The notes: generated from the letters alone by a model not told the origin. DNA of 64,000 nucleotides from an uncultured Gilliamella sp. (GCA_946482005.1 CAMLPV010000003.1:62001-126000); one strand, 5' to 3'. Numbered from the stretch's first letter, positions 1 to 9,078 are shown. Made by a program: numbers and translations.

Positions 1-2
1 GT

Positions 3-104
3 TGGAATAGTTTAGACAGTGATACTAAATTCTCAGATAAAAGAGAACAAAAATATCGCTTGGGTACTACTTGGGGATTTATTCTGCTCAAACTACTATT
101 GTGA
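3..104 (+). CDS. 3' end of a truncated upstream gene, unknown
   Basis: An open frame runs in from the left edge and stops at TGA 102-104, giving 33 residues that include KYRLGTTWGF and end in a leucine-rich tail. The aromatic/basic alternation before the tail is reminiscent of the last strands of an outer-membrane beta barrel, but the fragment is too short to assign. It is followed 41 bp later by the first 161-bp direct repeat, the same arrangement seen after the next gene. It may also be a chance open frame. Confidence 0.35.
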   Translation, partial: WNSLDSDTKFSDKREQKYRLGTTWGFILLKLLL

Positions 105-145
105 AAATATCTGCCTTTGATGCATTATTTAGGGGGATAGTTACA

Positions 146-306
146 CACTGAAGTCTGATATTTTCGGTTGTGACTAAGTTATGTTAAATCAATAAATATT
201 TATAGCGTAAATCAGTTTCTGCCCAGCCTAGGATAATTAGAACTATAGCTTACCTATAAACCATCTACCTTGAATACAATCAAATTATCAATATAACATC
301 AAGCTA
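146..306. repeat. Direct repeat copy 1 (161 bp)
   Basis: Bases 146-306 are nearly identical to 2001-2162. I count about four differences, including a C/T after the TATTTT run, a T/A in the AATCAATAAA stretch, one extra A in the second copy and an A/G in GAATACA. The similarity begins abruptly at CACTGAAGTCTG and ends at CATCAAGCTA. The copies bracket the 488-residue gene at 409-1875. No transposase is seen between them. Confidence 0.95.
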
Positions 307-325
307 TTTTGTATATTTTTAAAGC

Positions 326-372
326 TAAGATAAAAAACAGTCTTTTATATTCTTATCTTATTTTGCTATGAT
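326..372 (+). promoter_or_regulatory. Hairpin and candidate extended -10 before the unknown gene
   Basis: TAAGATAA (326-333) pairs with TTATCTTA (353-360) and is followed by TTTT, a possible weak terminator for the upstream gene. Directly after it, TGCTATGAT (364-372) reads as an extended -10 (TGn then TATGAT), about 37 bp before the ATG at 409. No convincing -35 is seen. Both calls are by eye in very AT-rich DNA. Confidence 0.3.
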
Positions 373-408
373 TTAATTTAATATTAATAATTTTAAAAAT
401 TATTGACA

Positions 409-1875
409 ATGAAACATCTTATACAACGGATCATATTACTCACTTTCTACCTGGTATTCATTGACTTTGTACAAGCAAGTCAAGAAAGTATTTGTCACAC
501 CGACTCTCCTTATTATGATTTGTTGGTTGAAAAGGACGGCATATATCTGCAAGAAACAGTGAAAGCTAAGAACAAAATTAGTTACATATCTCAATCAAAA
601 GTACGCTTAACGGACATTACAGATAAGAGTGCTCGGATTATTTCTGATGATGGTAACAAGATACTTGTATTATTTAATGCAAAATACTATTTTATACCTA
701 AACCCTTATATAGAAGAGACATCAGCAAATATGAAATTACCCCATTATTTAATGAAAATGAGGTTAGCAAAATTGTTTCTAACAAATTCTTTCTAATTTC
801 TAACCATTGGTATTATGTCTCTTATACGTTTAAGGGGGAATCCGATAAACACAAAATACCTGAGCTCAAAGGAAATTTAGAAATCATTGCTGATAGTTAC
901 AAATATTTAAATGATAATGTAGTTTTATTAAAAGATAATAATGCTGTGTATGTCTACGATATAAGTAAGAATAAACTTGAAAAAATTCCTCATCTCACAC
1001 CTTCACAAACATATCTTTTTCAGACACATCATTCTTATCCAAAAATTTACTACTTGTATGACGATGATACATTTTATCTGATTGATATAGACTTTAAATA
1101 CACAGACATTACCAAAGAGTTCAATCTGCAAGGTAAGTATAATGGGTTTACTAAAGCAGAGATGCACACTAATTGGTCAGGTGATTCTATGGATACAAAG
1201 GATGGGCTGATATGGATTAAAATATTTAATTCTTTTAAACCAGTTAAAGCGACCTATCTGAATGCGTACAAAGATTTATATGTGTATCATGACAAAGTAT
1301 TTAATTACAATGATTATCTTAATTGGTTTGCACACCATGAAGCTGATCCTTCTGATCCGAGCTATAGAGATGGATCAATTGATATATCAAATGTCAAAAA
1401 TCCTGGTGAATTACACGCAATTTCATCAGGTTCAGTGTTCTTTGACAATCAACAATACTATAGTCTTGAAGAAAATTCACGAAGACTAGAAAAAAAGGAG
1501 TCTTCTGTCTATCTCAAACTACTTACTACAAAAGATGATATTGAAATCAGAAAGAAGCGAATTTTTATTGACGGGCAACAACTCAATACCGATAAATTTC
1601 AAGATGCTCCGATTTTTCTGGGATCAATTGTCGATATTATAAGTCCATGTGTGGAAATTATACTTCCAGCTTGCGGCTACGAATACCGTTCAAAACAGGA
1701 TTATTATTACTTTTTTACAGATGGTAAAAAAGTTTATACTTATATCAATCCCGTAGAAAATCAAAAACCAAAAGTGCTGGATAACGTTTCTCCTCGAAAT
1801 CTCAAGGTAAACGATTACGATACTTTAAAAAAATTACTGAACATATTGGTACCAACAGCAAAGAAAAACGGTTAG
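409..1875 (+). CDS. Exported protein of unknown function, repeat-bracketed
   Basis: A 488-residue protein. I start it at ATG 409; an in-frame TTG lies two codons upstream at 403. The N-terminus (MKHLIQRIILLTFYLVFID, then VQASQES) looks like a signal peptide with cleavage after an A-x-A-type site. The mature part is rich in Tyr, Asp, Lys and Phe, with short alternating strands such as KYYFIPKPLY, DLYVYHDKVF and DGKKVYTYI. That suggests an all-beta repeat or propeller-like fold, with a loose resemblance to DKNYY-type repeat proteins. I do not recognise a catalytic motif. It stands alone between two 161-bp direct repeats, implying a gene-plus-repeat cassette that was duplicated or exchanged. Function is unknown. 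Confidence 0.7.
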   Translation: MKHLIQRIILLTFYLVFIDFVQASQESICHTDSPYYDLLVEKDGIYLQETVKAKNKISYISQSKVRLTDITDKSARIISDDGNKILVLFNAKYYFIPKPLYRRDISKYEITPLFNENEVSKIVSNKFFLISNHWYYVSYTFKGESDKHKIPELKGNLEIIADSYKYLNDNVVLLKDNNAVYVYDISKNKLEKIPHLTPSQTYLFQTHHSYPKIYYLYDDDTFYLIDIDFKYTDITKEFNLQGKYNGFTKAEMHTNWSGDSMDTKDGLIWIKIFNSFKPVKATYLNAYKDLYVYHDKVFNYNDYLNWFAHHEADPSDPSYRDGSIDISNVKNPGELHAISSGSVFFDNQQYYSLEENSRRLEKKESSVYLKLLTTKDDIEIRKKRIFIDGQQLNTDKFQDAPIFLGSIVDIISPCVEIILPACGYEYRSKQDYYYFFTDGKKVYTYINPVENQKPKVLDNVSPRNLKVNDYDTLKKLLNILVPTAKKNG

Positions 1876-2000
1876 TTTAAGAAAGATCCGAGGGCACCAA
1901 TCTCCGCTAGCTGATGACATAGTTTTTTCAGTACTAGACGGGCATATACATAATTGATTTAATGTTTAGCAAATACCGGTTCTGTTCACTGACCGGAATG

Positions 2001-2162
2001 CACTGAAGTCTGATATTTTTGGTTGTGACTAAGTTATGTTAAATCAAAAAATATTTATAGCGTAAATCAGTTTCTGCCCAGCCTAGGATAATTAGAACTA
2101 TAGCTTACCTATAAAACCATCTACCTTGAATGCAATCAAATTATCAATATAACATCAAGCTA
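2001..2162. repeat. Direct repeat copy 2 (162 bp)
   Basis: Second copy of the 146-306 repeat, same orientation, 125 bp after the unknown gene's stop codon. It contains no ORF of note and ends within a few bases of the short inverted-repeat element at 2174-2309. Either the repeat boundary or that element could mark a recombination junction. Confidence 0.95.
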
Positions 2163-2173
2163 GGTTGTGGATA

Positions 2174-2309
2174 ACGTTGGGGCAATCGTTTATTTCGTTT
2201 AGAGCGAATGTTGAGTTTTAACTGACAATAAACCTGATAAACCCGTTTATGATTTCACGTATATCCCAGTTTCCTGATTCGATGAAAACACTTAGGAAAT
2301 CCCCAACGT
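2174..2309. mobile_element. Possible MITE or transposon remnant (136 bp)
   Basis: ACGTTGGGG at 2174-2182 is the exact reverse complement of CCCCAACGT at 2301-2309, bracketing 136 bp without a gene. One frame across the left end reads RLFRLERMLSF followed by a stop, which could be the last residues of a lost transposase or chance. No target-site duplication is obvious. The rest of the 1876-2363 intergenic stretch is repeat copy 2 plus AT-rich DNA. Confidence 0.35.
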
Positions 2310-2363
2310 AGCTAGAAATATTTAAGTGTTAAGCAAAATTCAACCACTTCCTCATTTTAACAA

Positions 2364-3170
2364 CTAATTAATTTTTCGCTCTTCTGTTGGTGTGATGCCA
2401 AAAGTCTTTTTATACAGGGTGGTAAAATGATTACTGTTAATAAAACCACATAACAATGATATCTCAGTAACAGTCATATCACTTTCTCTAATCTTTAATC
2501 TGGCTGACAATAACCTCAATCGTTTAATGTAATTTTCCGGGGTTAAGCCAGTCGCTTGTTTAATATGCCTAAACATTGTCCGCGTAGTTAAATGAAACCT
2601 TTGCGCTATATTATGCCAATCATATTCATCAAAACAATTTTCTTGAAGATGATTAAGTAAAAGATGGAGTTTATAACGAGTATTATTTTTTGGTGATTGT
2701 CGCTTGTATTGTTTGATGATAATAAGTAATTTAAAAAATAGATACTCGCGATGGCCGATTGTGTTATCTAAATTAAATAATTGCTCAATAATGAGATTAC
2801 ACTCTTGGCGAATGCTCGGCGCTAACCAAATATAAGAACCTAAATCACTGGCCGAAATCGGTTTTAACAACTCCTCCATATTTTTTAAAAATGTAAAATG
2901 CCGATTAGGATTGATTAGAATATTAGTTAACTTTAATGTGCCAAGGTCATCATAAAAATGGTAATCATGGCCTCTAACTAAAAAAACATCACCTTGTTGA
3001 ATAAATAACGGCTTGCCATTAATAACATGTAGTCCATGACCATGTTCAACAATCACTAATTCATCAAATTCATGATTATGTTCACTACCGTTATTCTCAG
3101 GATCGCTTTTATACAGCGCTAATTTATCTGATTTATGATTAAAATAAGTATCAATTTTCAACGTATTCAT
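2364..3170 (-). CDS. AraC-family regulator, RhaR/RhaS-like
   Basis: A 268-residue transcription factor. The N-terminal cupin sensor domain (about residues 20-110) carries HEFDELVIVEHGHG, GDVFLVRG and LTNILINP, stretches closely like those of the E. coli rhamnose activators RhaR and RhaS. The C-terminal AraC DNA-binding domain (about 165-265) has two helix-turn-helices, with TRTMFRHIKQATG and the usual ending GFINSNHFTTLYKKTFGITP. It is transcribed divergently from the GH78 rhamnosidase, transporter and porin genes, with 243 bp between, so it most likely activates them in response to rhamnose or a rhamnoside. Whether it equals RhaR or RhaS cannot be settled by eye. Confidence 0.85.
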   Translation of the reverse strand: MNTLKIDTYFNHKSDKLALYKSDPENNGSEHNHEFDELVIVEHGHGLHVINGKPLFIQQGDVFLVRGHDYHFYDDLGTLKLTNILINPNRHFTFLKNMEELLKPISASDLGSYIWLAPSIRQECNLIIEQLFNLDNTIGHREYLFFKLLIIIKQYKRQSPKNNTRYKLHLLLNHLQENCFDEYDWHNIAQRFHLTTRTMFRHIKQATGLTPENYIKRLRLLSARLKIRESDMTVTEISLLCGFINSNHFTTLYKKTFGITPTEERKIN

Positions 3171-3413
3171 ATTTATCGATCCTTACAACAGCAACTGATT
3201 AAGATCTTGCACAAAATAAAAGATTTTTTATCTAACCTATAAACAAAATAAAGTAATTAAACATGAGATAAAAAATAATATTTTCAGAAATGTGAACTCG
3301 CTCGGTCTAAGCTTTTTAATATTGCCATTTATAGATGCAATCTGGCAGTATCTTGGTAGCAAGCCTCTGTTTTGCCTAGCTATACTCCTAGACGTTTTTT
3401 ATAGGAGAAGAAT
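3171..3413. promoter_or_regulatory. Divergent control region of the rhamnoside module
   Basis: 243 bp between the AraC regulator and the rhamnosidase. A -10-like TATACT lies at 3381-3386 and a ribosome site AGGAG at 3403-3407, seven bases before the ATG. There is no good -35, as expected for an AraC-activated promoter. TGTGA at 3291-3295 is only half of a CRP site. Regulator half-sites were not identified with confidence. Confidence 0.5.
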
Positions 3414-4982
3414 ATGGCACAAGCAATTCAAAACAACGCTAATGCAATTATGATAAAAAATAATGCATTCATTCTAAAAGCTGAGCAATTACAACCAGTA
3501 ATCTATCAAAAAAAAATTACCCCCCAAAATATCATCTCTCTGATTAATGATCCGAGCGCTATTCATAACTGCTCATCACAAGTTGTTAGTGATGCAGAGC
3601 ATTATTTACATCAAAGTTTTCATTCTGGCGATAGTTTTATCATTGATTTTGGCCAGCACAATGTTGGGTATCTCTCTTTGTTATGCGAATCTATCGGCAG
3701 CCCACCCGATGCGCCAGCGCATATAAAATTAACTTTTGGTGAAACACTCTGCGAAATGGCAGAGCCATTTGATCAATACCAAGGCTGGCTTAGTAAAAGC
3801 TGGTTGCAACAGCATGACGAATATATTGATGTTTTACCCGCTAAAATTAATTTAACTCGACGCTACTGTTTTCGTTATTTAAAAATCGACATTGTCTCGC
3901 TTTCGCCTAAATATCGGATCTTATTTAAAGAGATAACCTTTAACACAGTTAGTTCGGCACCGGAAAACTGTCTAACTTATCAATCACAAGATCCGCAATT
4001 AGCTAAGATAGATCAGGTATCCATACATACACTGCGAAATTGTATGCAAGACGTCTTTGAAGATGGTCCCAAAAGAGATCGAAGATTATGGTTAGGCGAC
4101 CTGCGTTTACAAGCCCTCGTTAACAATGTTACTTTTCAACACTACGATTTAGTTCGTCGCTGCTTATATCTCTTTGCAAGCCATCGTCGTGAAGATGGCA
4201 TGGTCTCAGCTAATATATTTGTAAAACCCGATATCATTGCTGATGATACTTTTTTATTTGATTACTCGCTCTTTTTTGTCGATGTGCTTTATGACTACTT
4301 TAATCAAACAAATGATGTGCAAACTGTTAAAGATCTTTGGCCTATCGCTTTACAGCAAATTGCAATAAACCTAAACCGCTGTGATTCACAAGGATTAGTC
4401 ACTGATAGTGATGATTGGTGGTCATTTATTGATTGGCACGAAAAACTCAATAAACAAGGCGCTTCTCAAGGTGTGTTAATCTACTGTTTAGACAAAGCCT
4501 GCCAACTTTCACACCATTTTCAACCCGACATAAGCGAACAACTGAGCCAAAAATTAGCTTTGGTTAAACGAGCAGCATACACATTATGGGATGAGGAAAC
4601 CGGTTTTTACCTCAGTGGTAAACAAAAACAAATTAGTTATGCCACGCAAATCTGGATGATTTTAGCGGATATTGGCGATTTAGCCCATCAACAAAAATTA
4701 TTATCCCAATTAATAACCACGCCACCAGAGATAGGCATGAACACCCCTTACTTACGTCATCACTATATCTTAGCGCTATTCAAAGTAGGCATGAAACAAC
4801 AAGCCATCGATGAGATTAAAGCATATTGGGGAAAAATGGTTGAATTTGGTGCCGACACGTTTTGGGAATTGTTTGATCCAAACAACCTTAATTACTCACC
4901 GTATGGCAGCAAAATCATCAATAGCTACTGTCATGCATGGAGTTGCACTCCCGCTTGGTTTATTCGACAAAATAAACTTTAA
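3414..4982 (+). CDS. GH78-type alpha-L-rhamnosidase, cytoplasmic
   Basis: A 522-residue protein with no signal peptide, so it should hydrolyse terminal alpha-L-rhamnose from imported rhamnosides. The key signature is EDGPKRDRRLWLGDLRLQ (about residues 216-233), the GH78 active-site segment with conserved acidic residues and Trp. Later (alpha/alpha)6-barrel features are DSDDWWSFIDWH and the closing NSYCHAWSCTPAWFI. The N-terminal ~190 residues would be the beta-sandwich. At 522 residues it is short against many multi-domain GH78 enzymes, but similar to compact bacterial cytoplasmic forms. The symporter follows after 25 bp, so the two are probably co-transcribed. Likely substrates are plant flavonoid glycosides such as rutinosides; this is inference. 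Confidence 0.85.
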   Translation: MAQAIQNNANAIMIKNNAFILKAEQLQPVIYQKKITPQNIISLINDPSAIHNCSSQVVSDAEHYLHQSFHSGDSFIIDFGQHNVGYLSLLCESIGSPPDAPAHIKLTFGETLCEMAEPFDQYQGWLSKSWLQQHDEYIDVLPAKINLTRRYCFRYLKIDIVSLSPKYRILFKEITFNTVSSAPENCLTYQSQDPQLAKIDQVSIHTLRNCMQDVFEDGPKRDRRLWLGDLRLQALVNNVTFQHYDLVRRCLYLFASHRREDGMVSANIFVKPDIIADDTFLFDYSLFFVDVLYDYFNQTNDVQTVKDLWPIALQQIAINLNRCDSQGLVTDSDDWWSFIDWHEKLNKQGASQGVLIYCLDKACQLSHHFQPDISEQLSQKLALVKRAAYTLWDEETGFYLSGKQKQISYATQIWMILADIGDLAHQQKLLSQLITTPPEIGMNTPYLRHHYILALFKVGMKQQAIDEIKAYWGKMVEFGADTFWELFDPNNLNYSPYGSKIINSYCHAWSCTPAWFIRQNKL

Positions 4983-5007
4983 CTGAAAAATTTATAAGGA
5001 ATAAAAA

Positions 5008-6363
5008 ATGGTCAATTCATTATTTTCGCTTTGGCGACAACGTATAGGTTATGGGATTGCCGATTTATCTTGTAACTTAGTTTGGCAATTAATCTCATTG
5101 TATCTGATGTATTTTTATACGGATGTAATGGGGCTTCCTGCTTACTATGTAGGCATCATGTTTTTGGTCACTCGTCTGGTTGACGGTGTTGCTGATGTAT
5201 TAATGGGTTTAGTTATCGATAATACCTCAACACGTTGGGGGCGTTGTCGTCCATGGTTATTAATCGGGGCAATTCCATTTGGCATATTATGTATTTTAGT
5301 CTTCTATGTCCCTGATTTTGGCACAATAGGTAAATTAATCTATGCCTTTATCACCTATCTATGTCTCTCATTTATCTATACTATCGTCAACATTCCTTTC
5401 AGTGCCATGTTGCCATTTTTAACCGCAGATTCATTAGAACGCACAACCTTATCATCAGTAAGAATTTTGTTAGGCTCCTTAGGATCAACTATTGTCGCTG
5501 TTGCAACATTACCTTTGGTTGCGACCTTAGGCAAGGGTGACCAAACGTATGGCTTTTTATTTACCGCTATTATTTTTGCAATTATTGCCACTTTCTTTTT
5601 AATTGTGAGTTTTAAAAATGTTGAAGAGAAAATAACCATACAGCAAGAGCGAATGACTTTAACGCGAGCATGGAAAGGGTTAAAAGACAATACGCCGTGG
5701 AAAATCTTCGCAACCAATATTTTTCTAATGTGGGGGGCATTTTTTTTACAAACGGGATCATTGGTCTATTTTTTCAACTATTACGTTGCAAGTGAAAACC
5801 TTACTGCCATTATTGCGGGAATATCAACTTTCGTCCCCTTAATTGGTACGCTTACCGTTCCATTGTTAGCCAATTATATGAAAAAACGTCATGTTTACCT
5901 ATTCTCAAGCACTATCAACCTAATTGGAATGGGAATAATGATGTTATCGGGTGTTAACCATACTGGCCTTATCATCGGGGCTGTTATCTTATCTTTAGGC
6001 GCAGGTCAACGTCTGGCTATCTACTTTTCTATGCAGGCCGATCCTGTTGATTATGGAGTGTGGAAGACAGGTATTAATACTGCTGGGATCCTAACTTCAA
6101 TCAATGGTTTTTTAGGTAAAGTAGCAATGGCAGGTGCGGGGGCGATTACTGGTTTCTTACTCTCATCCGGAGGTTATGTTGCTAATGCGGTACAAGTTCC
6201 GAGTGCACTTTTTGCAATTAAACTCTGCTATTTATATCTACCGGCTATTCTAATTATCGCATCGATGTTTTGGATCGCTAAGTTCTACAAACTTGATGAT
6301 AGTTATGCATCAATTCGAGCGGAGCTTGATGTCAGAAGCCAAAATCCTAGTGATGACAAATAA
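5008..6363 (+). CDS. GPH-family sugar:cation symporter
   Basis: A 451-residue inner-membrane transporter of the glycoside-pentoside-hexuronide (MelB-like) branch of the major facilitator superfamily. About 12 hydrophobic segments are visible. The family signature is present between helices 2 and 3: DVLMGLVIDNT, then RWGRCRPWLL. A second conserved patch, QADPVDYGVWKTG, lies at about 340-352, as in other GPH members. It sits between the rhamnosidase and the porin, so it most likely imports the rhamnoside that the rhamnosidase cleaves, driven by a proton or sodium gradient. The C-terminal tail is polar and cytoplasmic. Confidence 0.88.
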   Translation: MVNSLFSLWRQRIGYGIADLSCNLVWQLISLYLMYFYTDVMGLPAYYVGIMFLVTRLVDGVADVLMGLVIDNTSTRWGRCRPWLLIGAIPFGILCILVFYVPDFGTIGKLIYAFITYLCLSFIYTIVNIPFSAMLPFLTADSLERTTLSSVRILLGSLGSTIVAVATLPLVATLGKGDQTYGFLFTAIIFAIIATFFLIVSFKNVEEKITIQQERMTLTRAWKGLKDNTPWKIFATNIFLMWGAFFLQTGSLVYFFNYYVASENLTAIIAGISTFVPLIGTLTVPLLANYMKKRHVYLFSSTINLIGMGIMMLSGVNHTGLIIGAVILSLGAGQRLAIYFSMQADPVDYGVWKTGINTAGILTSINGFLGKVAMAGAGAITGFLLSSGGYVANAVQVPSALFAIKLCYLYLPAILIIASMFWIAKFYKLDDSYASIRAELDVRSQNPSDDK

Positions 6364-6395
6364 GCTGATTAACTCTACTTTAAAAGGAAATAACA

Positions 6396-7577
6396 ATGAA
6401 ATTAAAAATAATAGCCGGAGTCTGCTGTTTCTATTCTTTATCAGTATCAGCATCAATTGAATGGCAGACCGAACAAGGTACACTTAAATTTTATGGCGAT
6501 GTGGAATTCAATATAGATGCTGCAAGCAAAAAAAAGCAGTTAACCTCACTTAGGACATCGGCAAATAAAGATTTTGATGCTAGCGATACAGAACAGTGGG
6601 ATATCAATGGTCGCATTTTATTCGGCATGGATGGAAAAAGAGAATTAGAAAATCGAAATTATGCTGGATTCTCGGTACAACCATTGGCTGATTTGAGCGG
6701 TAAAGTTAATTTAGATGATGCGAGTTTTTATTTTGGTAGAAAAGATGATTGGCGTTTAAGAATCGGCCGTTATGAAGCTTATGACATGTTCCCACTTGGG
6801 CAAGATACCTTTATCGAATACTCTGGGAACACCGCAAACGATCTCTATAACGATGGCTTTGGTTACATTTATATGCTCAAAGAGGGTAGAGGGCGCAGTA
6901 GTAACGGCGGTGCAATCGAATTAACTAAAGAATTAGGTGCGGTGAATTTACAAGTTAATGCAATGGTAAAAGATGGAACCTCCTTATTTGCTAATAACCG
7001 TTATCATGGTTATAAATTGCATAAAGATAAAAACGTCGTTTACCTACGTCCAATTATTTCCTACCAAACTAATGATCTCTCTGTAGCCATCGCCATGGAG
7101 CGCAATGTGGTTAATAATGCTTATGGCTATCATGATAAAAATGATAAATGGCATGATCAGTCAAAACGCCATGGCTATGGCTTTACCATGAGCTGGAATA
7201 GTGAAGGAGATTTCGATAAATCATTCGATGGATTACTTCTCAATAGTAGTATTTCGTATTTAGATGCCGAACAAGAAAAAGATTTCACAGCAGGTATAAA
7301 CGGTATTTGGCAAAGGCTTGGTCTAGGTTATATTTATGCTGCCAATGATATTAAAGCCTTCAATACCAATTACCATGGCGATGGTGAAATTTACGCTAAA
7401 GGTAAATATAAATTACATACTATCAATGCTTCATACTTAATTCCGAATGTGATGGATATGGATAACTTTAATATCTACTTAGGTACGTATTTATCTAGAC
7501 TGGAACGTGATGAAAAACAAGGCGGTGGTAATGACAATCGTTATGGGGTAAGGGTTCGCTTTAAATATTTCTTCTAA
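6396..7577 (+). CDS. Outer-membrane carbohydrate porin
   Basis: A 393-residue protein with a signal peptide (MKLKIIAGVCCFYSLSVSA, cleavage near residue 19). The body consists of alternating amphipathic strands and the protein ends in VRVRFKYFF, the terminal phenylalanine that outer-membrane barrels need for assembly. Segments such as DDWRLRIGRYEAYDMFPLGQ fit sugar-specific porins of the RafY/ScrY-like type. It starts 32 bp after the symporter and closes the module, so it probably admits the oligosaccharide or glycoside to the periplasm. The substrate is inferred only from its neighbours. Confidence 0.8.
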   Translation: MKLKIIAGVCCFYSLSVSASIEWQTEQGTLKFYGDVEFNIDAASKKKQLTSLRTSANKDFDASDTEQWDINGRILFGMDGKRELENRNYAGFSVQPLADLSGKVNLDDASFYFGRKDDWRLRIGRYEAYDMFPLGQDTFIEYSGNTANDLYNDGFGYIYMLKEGRGRSSNGGAIELTKELGAVNLQVNAMVKDGTSLFANNRYHGYKLHKDKNVVYLRPIISYQTNDLSVAIAMERNVVNNAYGYHDKNDKWHDQSKRHGYGFTMSWNSEGDFDKSFDGLLLNSSISYLDAEQEKDFTAGINGIWQRLGLGYIYAANDIKAFNTNYHGDGEIYAKGKYKLHTINASYLIPNVMDMDNFNIYLGTYLSRLERDEKQGGGNDNRYGVRVRFKYFF

Positions 7578-7603
7578 TTAATACTAATTAAATTAAAATT
7601 CCA

Positions 7604-7637
7604 CCCCAAGTAAAAAGCAAACTCACTTTACTTGGGG
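7604..7637. terminator. Convergent hairpin after porin and antiporter
   Basis: CCCCAAGTAAA (7604-7614) pairs perfectly with TTTACTTGGGG (7627-7637) around a 12-base loop. It lies between two convergent genes and can serve both. Flanking T-runs are weak. Confidence 0.6.
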
Positions 7638-7659
7638 GGATGCTAAACAGCGTCACGCA

Positions 7660-9078
7660 TTAAAAGAGCACAAAAAACACCAAATTATCAATAATAAAAA
7701 CCGGGATCAAAATGGCAATTGACCATTTCATATAACCGAAAAAGCTTGGCATAGTGATTTTATGTTGGCAAGCGATGGTTTTCACCATAAAGTTAGGTGC
7801 ATTACCAATATAACTTAGAGCGCCCATAAATACCGAGCCCATTGAAATGGCCAGTAATGTGTTTTCAAAGGTGGTCATTAAACTGGCGGCATTACCGGAT
7901 GCTAGATTAAAAAAGACCAGATAAGTTGGTGCATTATCTAAAAATCCGGATAGTAATCCAGATAACCAAAAATACATGCTATTTATTGGTGTACCGTGTT
8001 CACTTGTCACCATCGAAACCACTGAAGCCAAAGCACCCAGATCACCTGCACGTAAAATCGCTAACACAGGCACAATAGTAATAAAAATACCGATAAATAA
8101 TTTAGCCACCTCTTTTATCGGATCCCAATTAAATTCGTTACCAGCTCGGACTTGTTTAGGTGTTATCACAATAGAGATAAGCGTAATTGCAATAAAAAGA
8201 GCATCACGAACAAGATTTTGTAATGCTATTTGTGATCCTAACAGCGTAAAATATAGCGACGAATGCCATACGCCAGACAACAGCACACTAGCAATAATAG
8301 CAACTAATAGCACAAGATTTTTTAGGCCATATAGCTTAACGGGTTCGGCGCTAATTGTGTTGTTAATGACACCATATTGCTTAACGTAATAGTACCTATC
8401 GATAAAATAATAGATGATTAGCAGTAGACCTGATGTCAGTACAACTGGCAATAACATATGCTTAACGGTCCAGAAAAAATCGACGCCTTTTAAAAAACCA
8501 ATAAATAACGGTGGATCGCCTAAAGGGGTTAATCCGCCACCAATATTGGCAACTAAAAAGATAAAGAAGATCACGGTATGCACTGCATATTGTCGCTGGC
8601 GATTAGCACGCAGTAATGGTCGAATCATCAACATCGCAGCGCCAGTCGTTCCCATAATAGAGGCAAAAACCACACCGACCGCCAATAAAATAACATTTGA
8701 TTTTGGAGTACTGATCTTATCACTCTTAATAAGAATGCCACCAGAAACCGTGAACAGCGTCAAAAGTAGCAATATAAAAGGAATATACTCCTCAATAATG
8801 GCATGTACCGTTAACTCGATCGTGGTGGTTAATCCAAAAGAGAATAATGCAGAGCCTAAAAATAAAAACGTCCAAATAGCAACGATTTTGCCATAATGAT
8901 GATGCCATAAACGGGCTAAAAACAGCGGGCATAAGGCGATGGATAATAAAATTCCAACAAACGGAATTGCCCAATACAATGATAACGCTTGTCCATTAAA
9001 CTCGCTGGCATGTGAATCAAAAGACATTAGCATTAAACTAAAAAACGGTAATATCGAAAAATTTTTTAGACGTTTCAT
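7660..9078 (-). CDS. NhaD-type sodium:proton antiporter
   Basis: A 472-residue integral membrane protein of the ion-transporter superfamily (NhaD/CitM-like). It starts with a signal-like hydrophobic segment ending near SHASEF. At least 11 further hydrophobic helices follow, with the re-entrant signatures ANIGGGLTPLGDPPLF (about 177-192) and GFLDNAPTYLVFF (about 378-390), both typical of the family, where polar residues line the ion path. The likely role is sodium expulsion and pH homeostasis. It stands alone: the porin converges on it from one side and rlmF diverges on the other. An organic-anion transporter is the main alternative. Confidence 0.78.
   Translation of the reverse strand: MKRLKNFSILPFFSLMLMSFDSHASEFNGQALSLYWAIPFVGILLSIALCPLFLARLWHHHYGKIVAIWTFLFLGSALFSFGLTTTIELTVHAIIEEYIPFILLLLTLFTVSGGILIKSDKISTPKSNVILLAVGVVFASIMGTTGAAMLMIRPLLRANRQRQYAVHTVIFFIFLVANIGGGLTPLGDPPLFIGFLKGVDFFWTVKHMLLPVVLTSGLLLIIYYFIDRYYYVKQYGVINNTISAEPVKLYGLKNLVLLVAIIASVLLSGVWHSSLYFTLLGSQIALQNLVRDALFIAITLISIVITPKQVRAGNEFNWDPIKEVAKLFIGIFITIVPVLAILRAGDLGALASVVSMVTSEHGTPINSMYFWLSGLLSGFLDNAPTYLVFFNLASGNAASLMTTFENTLLAISMGSVFMGALSYIGNAPNFMVKTIACQHKITMPSFFGYMKWSIAILIPVFIIDNLVFFVLF

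Noticed and set aside
146-306. Direct repeats as integron attC sites
   Set aside because: I could not find paired core sites of GTTRRRY/RYYYAAC type, or the expected internal palindrome, and the repeats lie too far from the neighbouring ORFs. An unrelated recombination repeat is the simpler reading.
3291-3306. CRP site upstream of the rhamnosidase
   Set aside because: Only the left half (TGTGA) matches; the right half reads TCGGT, so it is too weak to call.
8414-8896. Plus-strand open frames inside the NhaD-type gene (also 7976-8389)
   Set aside because: They are antisense to a clear membrane protein, without start context, and their composition mirrors the hydrophobic codons of the real gene.
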